The notes under the pieces: model-generated | The model's database searches: none | What the model was told of the DNA's origin: nothing | Seen by the model: the letters and a program-made list of their open reading frames with translations, nothing else | Shown here: piece after piece, positions 1 through 5,581 of the stretch | Layout: every line of letters begins with the position of its first letter | Position numbering within the stretch: position 1 is the stretch's first letter | Translations under genes and position numbers: made by a program | From: Dokdonella sp. | GTDB taxonomy: Bacteria; Pseudomonadota; Gammaproteobacteria; Xanthomonadales; Rhodanobacteraceae | Direction of reading: 5' to 3' | DNA: 7,577 nt | Assembly (NCBI GenBank): GCA_030150315.1 | Contig: JASLGB010000364.1 | Span: forward strand, 1-7,577

Positions 1-217
1 GTACTACTTCAAGCCGAACTGGGGCATTGCCGCCTTCGTCGACAGCGGTGATGCCTTCTCCAGCTTCAACTCCTACCAGCAGAAAACCGGCGTCGGTTTC
101 GGCCTGCGCTGGCGCTCGCCGGTCGGCATGATCCGCGGCGACCTCGGCTTCCCGCTGAACAAGGACAAGAACACCAGCACGGTCGAACTGCACATCGTGA
201 TCGGGCCCGACTTGTGA
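1..217 (+). CDS. tamA: TamA-like Omp85-family outer-membrane barrel protein, C-terminal end only
   Basis: This is the 3' end of a gene that begins before the window. The reading frame starting at base 2 gives 71 residues and ends at TGA 215-217. The residues alternate polar and hydrophobic with aromatics (YYFKPNWGIAAFVDSGDAF, then GVGFGLRWRSPVGMIRGDLGF), which is the pattern of the last barrel strands of Omp85/BamA-family proteins. The segment G-x-R-W-x-S-P-V-G-x-I-R-x-D-L is the usual penultimate-strand signature. The chain ends HIVIGPDL; E. coli TamA ends in a similar G-P-E-L, whereas BamA proteins normally end in an aromatic residue. TamA is the outer-membrane half of the translocation and assembly module and partners TamB, which is encoded immediately downstream and overlaps by four bases. 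That neighbour is the strongest argument for TamA over BamA. The N-terminal POTRA domains lie outside the window and cannot be checked. Confidence 0.85.
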   Translation, partial: YYFKPNWGIAAFVDSGDAFSSFNSYQQKTGVGFGLRWRSPVGMIRGDLGFPLNKDKNTSTVELHIVIGPDL

Positions 218-3200
218 GTACACCAGCACCCTCCCGCCCTGCGCCGCGCCGCGCCCTCAAGTGGGTCGGCATCACCCTGCTCGCGCTGCTGTTGATCGCA
301 TCCGTCCTGCTGTTCTGGCTGGTCGGCACCGAATCGGGCGCGCGTTTCGCGCTCGCGCGTGCCGTTGCATCGATGCAGGGGCGCCTCTCGATCGCCCAGT
401 CCCACGGCCGCCTGATCGGCCCCCTCACGCTCGAAGGCGTGCACTACATCGACAAGGAAACCGGCATCGACGCCAAGCTGGGCCGTGCCTACGTCGACCT
501 CAAGCCGCTGACCCTGCTGTCGCGCGTAGTCCACGTGACCGACCTGCAGGCCGACGACGTGGAGCTGGCACTGACCACGGTGCCGCCGCGGGCGCAGCCC
601 GAACCTTCGCAGCCGTTCTCGCTGGTCGCGCCGATCGACATCATCGCCGACCACATCCGCTTCCAGCGGGTTGCGATCACGCAGGACACGCAGCCGCTGT
701 TCGCGTTCGATTCGCTCGAACTGGGCGTGGAATGGACGCGCAAAGGCATGGCCGTGCGCCAGCTCGCCCTGCGCGCCCCCGAAGGCACGGTCGACCTGAC
801 CGGCGCGATCTCGGCATTGAACGGCTATCCGGGCGACGGCGAATCCCGTTTCCACTGGAAAACCGGCGAGATCACCGTGGCCGGCACGCTGAAGGCGCGC
901 GGCGACGGCAAGCAGGCAACCCCCGACCTCGTCCTGGACGAGCCGACGCCGGCCACCGTGCACGCGGTGCTGACGCAAAGCGACGAGCTGCCGTGGACGG
1001 CAAGGATCGACGTGCCGCGCTTCGATCCCGCCACCGTCGCCAAGGATTCCGGCCTGCAATCGCTGGCGCTGGCACTGGAAGGCTCCGGTGACCGCAGCCA
1101 CGGCGACGTCAAGGCCACGCTCGACCTCAACGAACACCGCGTGCTGCTCGACCCGCTGCGCGTCACGCTTCAGGACCAGCTGCTGAAGATCGAGGCGCTG
1201 CGACTGAAGTCGCCCGAGGCTGCCGGCACGCTGGATGCAAACGGCGAAGTGCGCCTCGATGCGAAGCCGGTCAGCGCCACGCTGGCACTCGACTGGAACG
1301 GCGTCGAGCTGCCCCCCGACCTCGTCGGCCAGGCGCTGGCCACGCACGGCAAGCTCGGCTTCGACGGCAGCGCCGAGAAATTCCATGCCGGCGGCACACT
1401 CTCGATCGGGCCGCCCGGAAAGCTGTCCGACCTCGCCCTCGACATCGACGGCACGCCGGAGACGATCGCGCTGAAGCAGGTCGCGCTGAAGCAGCCCAAG
1501 GGCGGTCTCGACGCGCACGGCACGATCACCCTGAAACCCGCGCTCGGCTGGCAGCTGGTTGCCAAGGCGAACAAGCTCGACCCCGGCGCATTCGCCGCCG
1601 ACTGGCCCGGCGCGCTCGATTTCGATCTGGCCAGCGACGGCCACATGACCGATCGCGGCCCCGATACGACGATCAAGCTCAACCAGCTTGGCGGCTCGCT
1701 GCGCAAGCGCCCGGTCTCGGGCAAGGCCGACCTGCGCATCCAGCCGGATTTCGTCGTGGACGGCACGCTGAACCTGACCTCCGGCAAGAGCCGTGTCGAT
1801 GTGACCGGGCGCGGCGCGGCGCAGCGCACCGATGCCACCATCGCACTGGCGATCGCCACGCTCGGCGACTGGATGCCGAATGCCGGCGGCGCCCTGAATG
1901 GCAATTTCCATGTCGTCGGAAAATGGCCGCAACTGGCGATCAACGGCACGGCCAACGGCAACCGGCTCGCGCTGGACGACAACCGCATCGGCACGCTCAC
2001 GCTCAACGCCGACCTGCGCGACCTGGAAAAACCGCAAGGCTCGCTCAAGCTGGGCGCGACCCAGGTGTCTGCCGGCGGCCTCACCTTCGATTCGCTCCAC
2101 CTCGACGCCAGCGGCAGCCAGGCCGCGCACGAGCTGGCCCTGACCGCGAAAGGCTCGCCGCTGTCCACCGCGCTCGCCCTGTCCGGCAGCGCCAAGGACG
2201 ATGGTCGCTGGAACGGCACCTTGCGCACGCTCGACCTGGACATCAAGGACGCGCCCAAGCTCGCGCTGGAGCATCCGGCCACGCTGGCCTGGGACGGCAA
2301 GCAGTTCAGCGCCAGCGAGACCTGCCTCGCCGGCGGCGGCCCGCGGCTGTGCCTCGCCGGTTCGGGCGGTGCCGACGGCAGCGTCGCCGCGCGCTATCGC
2401 CTTGAACAGCTGCCGCTGGCGCTGATTGCGCAACTGGCCGCCCCGGATGCGCCGTTCAAGGCCGAGGGCATGCTCGGCGGCAGCGGTGACATCCAGCGCA
2501 ACGCCAAGGGCGCGCTCAGCGGCACAGCCACCATCGCATCCGACAAGGGCCGCGTGATCTACCCGGACAACGCCGCCAATCCGCTGCTGTCCTACACCGG
2601 CTTCGCGGTCGACGCGCAGCTGTCGCCGCAGTCGACCCGCGCCACCGTGCGCGCGGCGCTGGACCACGACGGCAAGCTCGACGGCGAGGTGGTGCTCGGC
2701 GGCGCGCCGGGCTCCGCGCAGACGCTGTCCGGCCGCGTCGACCTGGCGCTGAACTCGCTCGCCTTCGTCGAGATGCTCACGTCCGAAGTTGCCAACGTGA
2801 AAGGACGCCTCGTCGCCGGCTACACCCTCGGCGGAACCACCGCCGCACCGCAAGTCAGCGGCGCGATGACGCTGAAGGAATTCGCCGCCGAAATCCCCGC
2901 CGCCGGCCTCAAGCTGCACGATGGCGACATCGCCGTGCGCGCCACCGACGCCGAGCATTTCAGCATCGACGGCACGCTCAAATCCGGCGATGGCACGCTG
3001 AAGATCGCCGGCAACGGCGGCACCGGCTCGACCTCGCCCATGCACGTGACGATCCGCGGCGACAACTTCCTCGCCGCCGACATCCCCGCGGCCAAGGTCA
3101 TTGTTTCGCCGGATCTGGTCATCGACCGCGACGCCCAGCGCCTCAGCGTCGGCGGCAGCGTCGGCATCCCGAAGACGCGCGTGGACCTGTCCAAGCTGCC

Positions 3201-4005
3201 GGGTGGCGGCGTGGCGCATACCTCGCCGGACGTCGTCATCGTCGATGCCGAGCAGGCCGAGCCGGGCAAACCGCTGCCGATCGTGGTCGCCGTCACCGTG
3301 AAGCTCGGCGACGACGTCAAGCTCGCCGGCTTCGGCCTCGACGGCAGCATCGGCGGCGACCTGCGCGTCGACCAGCGCCCGGGCCGTGCCGCCACCGGCA
3401 CCGGCACGCTCAACGTCGGCGGCACCTACAAGGCCTACGGCCAGGACCTCACGATCGAATCCGGGCGCCTGCTGTTTGCCGGCACCGCGCTGGACAACCC
3501 CGGCCTGGACATCCGCGCCGTACGCACCATCCTCGGCCCGTCGCAGGGCCTTGGCGAGGACACGATCAAGGCCGGCCTGATGGTGCGCGGCACCGCGCTG
3601 GTGCCGGTGCTGACGGTGTTCTCGCAGCCGGCGATGGAGCAGTCCGACGCGCTGTCCTACATCATGACCGGCAAGCCCTTGTCCGGCCTCAAGAGCGGCG
3701 AAGGCGACATGGTCGGCACCGCCGCGCGCGCGCTCGGTTCGGCCGGCGGCGACCTGCTGGCCAAGGGCATCGGCGCGCGCCTCGGCGTCGATGCCGGGGT
3801 TTCCGACAGCAGCGCACTCGGCGGCAGCGCGTTCACGGTCGGCAAATACCTCTCGCCCAAGCTCTATCTGAGTTACGGCGTCGGCCTGTTCACGCCGGGC
3901 GAAGTCATCACGTTGCGCTACCTGTTCAACAAGCGCTTCAACTTCGAGGCGCAGAACGCGACCACCGGCAACCGCGCCGGCATCAACTACCGCTACGAAC
4001 GCTGA
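214..4005 (+). CDS. tamB: TamB, translocation and assembly module inner-membrane-anchored periplasmic protein
   Basis: Complete gene of 1263 residues, close to the roughly 1260 of E. coli TamB. A basic N-terminus (PAPRRALK) leads into one hydrophobic signal anchor at about residues 16-38, followed by the family-typical GTESGARFALARAVA. The long middle is a succession of short amphipathic beta strands of the form DG-x-L-x-(4)-G-x-L-x-V-x-G, as expected for the hydrophobic-grooved beta-taco of AsmA/TamB bridge proteins. The C-terminal TamB domain (about 930-1263) contains SDALSYIMTG (1144-1153), a hallmark of the family, and barrel-like closing strands ending GINYRYER. TamB spans the periplasm from the inner membrane to TamA and is implicated in outer-membrane protein assembly and phospholipid transport. 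The GTG start lies inside the tamA stop (GTGA) with no strong Shine-Dalgarno, which fits translational coupling. The next in-frame ATG (373, residue 54) would delete the membrane anchor, so GTG 214 is preferred. The only cysteines are Cys704 and Cys713. Confidence 0.94.
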   Translation: MSTPAPSRPAPRRALKWVGITLLALLLIASVLLFWLVGTESGARFALARAVASMQGRLSIAQSHGRLIGPLTLEGVHYIDKETGIDAKLGRAYVDLKPLTLLSRVVHVTDLQADDVELALTTVPPRAQPEPSQPFSLVAPIDIIADHIRFQRVAITQDTQPLFAFDSLELGVEWTRKGMAVRQLALRAPEGTVDLTGAISALNGYPGDGESRFHWKTGEITVAGTLKARGDGKQATPDLVLDEPTPATVHAVLTQSDELPWTARIDVPRFDPATVAKDSGLQSLALALEGSGDRSHGDVKATLDLNEHRVLLDPLRVTLQDQLLKIEALRLKSPEAAGTLDANGEVRLDAKPVSATLALDWNGVELPPDLVGQALATHGKLGFDGSAEKFHAGGTLSIGPPGKLSDLALDIDGTPETIALKQVALKQPKGGLDAHGTITLKPALGWQLVAKANKLDPGAFAADWPGALDFDLASDGHMTDRGPDTTIKLNQLGGSLRKRPVSGKADLRIQPDFVVDGTLNLTSGKSRVDVTGRGAAQRTDATIALAIATLGDWMPNAGGALNGNFHVVGKWPQLAINGTANGNRLALDDNRIGTLTLNADLRDLEKPQGSLKLGATQVSAGGLTFDSLHLDASGSQAAHELALTAKGSPLSTALALSGSAKDDGRWNGTLRTLDLDIKDAPKLALEHPATLAWDGKQFSASETCLAGGGPRLCLAGSGGADGSVAARYRLEQLPLALIAQLAAPDAPFKAEGMLGGSGDIQRNAKGALSGTATIASDKGRVIYPDNAANPLLSYTGFAVDAQLSPQSTRATVRAALDHDGKLDGEVVLGGAPGSAQTLSGRVDLALNSLAFVEMLTSEVANVKGRLVAGYTLGGTTAAPQVSGAMTLKEFAAEIPAAGLKLHDGDIAVRATDAEHFSIDGTLKSGDGTLKIAGNGGTGSTSPMHVTIRGDNFLAADIPAAKVIVSPDLVIDRDAQRLSVGGSVGIPKTRVDLSKLPGGGVAHTSPDVVIVDAEQAEPGKPLPIVVAVTVKLGDDVKLAGFGLDGSIGGDLRVDQRPGRAATGTGTLNVGGTYKAYGQDLTIESGRLLFAGTALDNPGLDIRAVRTILGPSQGLGEDTIKAGLMVRGTALVPVLTVFSQPAMEQSDALSYIMTGKPLSGLKSGEGDMVGTAARALGSAGGDLLAKGIGARLGVDAGVSDSSALGGSAFTVGKYLSPKLYLSYGVGLFTPGEVITLRYLFNKRFNFEAQNATTGNRAGINYRYER

Positions 4006-4010
4006 GGTCC

Positions 4011-4027
4011 CCGCGGCCTGCCCGCGG
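4011..4027 (+). terminator. Possible weak hairpin terminator just after tamB
   Basis: CCGCGG, a 5-base spacer (CCTGC) and CCGCGG again form a 6-bp all-GC stem starting 6 bases after the tamB stop. It is followed by CGATTT, which holds only three T, so it is not a standard intrinsic terminator. CCGCGG is itself palindromic and common in GC-rich DNA, so chance is a real alternative. Confidence 0.25.
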
Positions 4028-4080
4028 CGATTTCCCGCCCTTGCGCCGCGCCGGGCACCCGCATCGGCCATTGTACGCAG

Positions 4081-4108
4081 GGCCACGGCGGTACACGTCG
4101 CCGTGGCC
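4081..4108 (+). terminator. Perfect 10-bp hairpin downstream of tamB, possible transcript end
   Basis: GGCCACGGCG (4081-4090) and CGCCGTGGCC (4099-4108) are exact reverse complements around the 8-base loop GTACACGT. A G-T wobble (4080/4109) could extend the stem to 11 pairs. It lies 75 bases after the tamB stop, in non-coding sequence. No T-run follows on either strand, so it would have to act as a T-poor terminator, a 3' end stabiliser against exonucleases, or a protein-binding palindrome. It is the strongest secondary-structure signal in the gap; the role is inferred only from position. Confidence 0.4.
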
Positions 4109-4443
4109 TCGACGGGCACGCTCGCAACGATTCGTCGTGAACGCAGGCGCGCCCGCGCCATCCACCTGCTGCCCTTCCCGGGCGCCCGCCGGAAGCGACA
4201 GCAGATGTCGCCGGCCGCCGGAACATGCGCACGCCCGCATGCACTGACGGGGCGCGCGGCACTATCCGCTGGCCTATCCTTGCGCGCAGGCACGACGCTC
4301 GGCGCATGCGACCGTCGCCGATGCGGTCGGCCATCGCACGAGTCCTCGAACGATCGAAGTCGCGGCACCGACCAGCGGCGCGCCGGCGGACCGGCGAGAA
4401 GCAACAACGCACCGCGCGAGAGCGGCGCAGCGGACAAAAAACC

Positions 4444-4449
4444 AGGGGG
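4444..4449 (+). promoter_or_regulatory. Ribosome binding site deciding the nuclease start
   Basis: AGGGGG lies 4 bases before ATG 4454. It supports this start over the earlier in-frame ATG and GTG codons reaching back to about 4103. The conserved metallophosphoesterase motif begins at residue 5 from this ATG, as is normal for SbcD-type proteins. Confidence 0.7.
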
Positions 4450-4453
4450 TTCG

Positions 4454-5581
4454 ATGAAGTTTTTGCACACGGCCGATTGGCAACTGGGCCGCGTTTACGG
4501 TTTCGATGACCGCTCCGAGGGCCACGACCCGGCCGCGGAAATGGCCAAGGCGCGATTCGATGCGGTGGCCCGGATCGCGGCGCTGGCGACGCAGGAGAAC
4601 GTCGATGCGGTGCTCGTGGCCGGCGACGTGTTCGACCGCCCGGCCCTGTCCGACCAGTCCCTGCGCCGCGCCATCAACGCGATGTCCGACTTTCGCGGCC
4701 GCTGGATCCTGCTGCCCGGCAACCACGACGCCGCGCTCGAGGTCAGCGTGTGGAGCCGCCTCGCACAGCTCGGCCTGGCGGGCGCCAACATCACGGTGGC
4801 CGACAAGCCCGGCGTGCTGGAATTCCCCGAGGCGGGATTCGCCGTGCTCGCCGCGCCGCTCACGCAGCGGCAGACGCACGACGACCTGACCGCGTTCTTC
4901 GACACCGCGCCGAGCACACCCGGACTGCTGCGCATCGGCCTCGCCCACGGCAGCGTCAGCGGCATCCTGCACGACGGCATCGACTCGGCCAATCCGATCG
5001 CCGCCGACCGCGCGCACACCGCGAACCTCGACTATCTGGCGCTTGGCGACTGGCATGGCACCAGGCAGGTGGACGCGAAAACCTGGTACAGCGGCACGCC
5101 CGAACAAGACCGCTTCAAGGACAACGACCCCGGCAATGTCCTGCTGGTCGAGATCGACGGCCCCGGCGCAACGGCGCGCGTGGCGCCACGACGGATCGGC
5201 CGCTTCCGCTGGCAGGTCCGCGCGGTGCAGATCAACGGCATCGCCGACGTGGAGCGGTTGCAGGACGATCTGGCCGCGCTCGGTCGCGACGACGTGATGC
5301 GCCTTTCCATCGGCGGCATGTGCGACTTCGCCAGCAACGAAACCCTGCATCAGCTCATCGACGCGGCGCGTGCGCGCATGCACATGCTGGAAGTGGACGA
5401 CGCCGGTCTGCGCCTGGATCCGACCGAGGCGGATCTTGCCGCGATGCGATTCGATGGCGCGCTGGCGCTGGTGGTCGATGACCTGCGTGCGATGCAGCAG
5501 CAACCGGAGCAGGCGGAATTGTCCACCGAGGCGCTGAAGATCCTGTTTGACCTTGCGCGCCGCACGGAGGCCGACGCATGA
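4454..5581 (+). CDS. SbcD/Mre11/YhaO-like metallophosphoesterase, probable DNA exonuclease subunit
   Basis: A 375-residue calcineurin-like phosphoesterase, slightly shorter than E. coli SbcD (about 400). The motifs occur in order: HTADWQLG (5-12, Asp8 and Gln10), AGDVFD (56-61, bridging Asp58), LPGNHD (87-92, Asn90 and His91), LAHG (163-166, His165) and LGDWHG (197-202, Asp199 and His201). These are the five nuclease motifs of Mre11/SbcD, but motif I is DxQ instead of DxH, and the last is GDxH instead of GHxH. The conserved WYSGTPEQDRF (211-221) follows, as in SbcD-type nucleases. Residues about 250-330 look like a capping domain, and the C-terminal helix (STEALKILFDLARR) may contact the ATPase. 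Expected role: Mn-dependent DNA end or hairpin processing with the ATPase encoded next, in the cytoplasm. The stop overlaps the ATPase start by four bases. The altered ligands mean activity is inferred, not assured. YhaO-like is a closer label than true SbcD, so no symbol is given. Confidence 0.9.
   Translation: MKFLHTADWQLGRVYGFDDRSEGHDPAAEMAKARFDAVARIAALATQENVDAVLVAGDVFDRPALSDQSLRRAINAMSDFRGRWILLPGNHDAALEVSVWSRLAQLGLAGANITVADKPGVLEFPEAGFAVLAAPLTQRQTHDDLTAFFDTAPSTPGLLRIGLAHGSVSGILHDGIDSANPIAADRAHTANLDYLALGDWHGTRQVDAKTWYSGTPEQDRFKDNDPGNVLLVEIDGPGATARVAPRRIGRFRWQVRAVQINGIADVERLQDDLAALGRDDVMRLSIGGMCDFASNETLHQLIDAARARMHMLEVDDAGLRLDPTEADLAAMRFDGALALVVDDLRAMQQQPEQAELSTEALKILFDLARRTEADA
5566..5570 (+). 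promoter_or_regulatory. Ribosome binding site of the ATPase gene, inside the nuclease gene
   Basis: GGAGG lies 7 bases before ATG 5578, within the last codons of the nuclease. A strong site plus an ATGA overlap indicates coupled, probably roughly stoichiometric, translation of the two subunits. Confidence 0.8.

Larger units (their letters stand above)
4006..4453. other. Intergenic region, about 450 bases, no convincing gene, rich in inverted repeats
   Basis: The gap separates tamB from the nuclease gene. Short open frames exist on both strands, but their translations are arginine/alanine-rich with no recognisable motif, as expected of random GC-rich sequence. The frame of the downstream nuclease is open back to about 4103, yet that extension looks equally non-protein-like. 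The region holds several inverted repeats: 4011-4027, 4081-4108 (perfect 10-bp stem), 4174-4195, 4195-4211 (GCGACA/TGTCGC, 5-base loop) and 4309-4329 (CGACCG/CGGTCG). No convincing -35/-10 pair was found. The likely content is the 3' end of the tamAB transcript and the promoter and leader of the nuclease-ATPase operon. Confidence 0.6.

Noticed and set aside
4244..4280. CTGACG (4244-4249) with TATCCT (4275-4280) or TATCCG (4263-4268) as a promoter for the nuclease operon.
   Set aside because: Spacers are 25 and 13 bases instead of about 17, and the matches are weak, so no promoter is called.
3993..4412. A 139-codon minus-strand open frame covering most of the gap.
   Set aside because: It has no ribosome binding site or recognisable motif that I can see, the composition is Arg-rich, and it contains the hairpins on its antisense strand, so I do not regard it as a gene.
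4103..4453. In-frame upstream extension of the nuclease by 117 codons.
   Set aside because: The extension is Arg/Ala/Gly-rich and unlike any domain. A ribosome binding site precedes ATG 4454, and the family's first motif starts five residues after that ATG.
73..4470. A 1465-codon open frame on the minus strand, opposite tamB and the gap.
   Set aside because: Its length is striking, but it is antisense to a clear TamB. The translation is an Arg/Ala/Gly/Val/Gln-rich blend without domains, as expected of a shadow frame in GC-biased codons.
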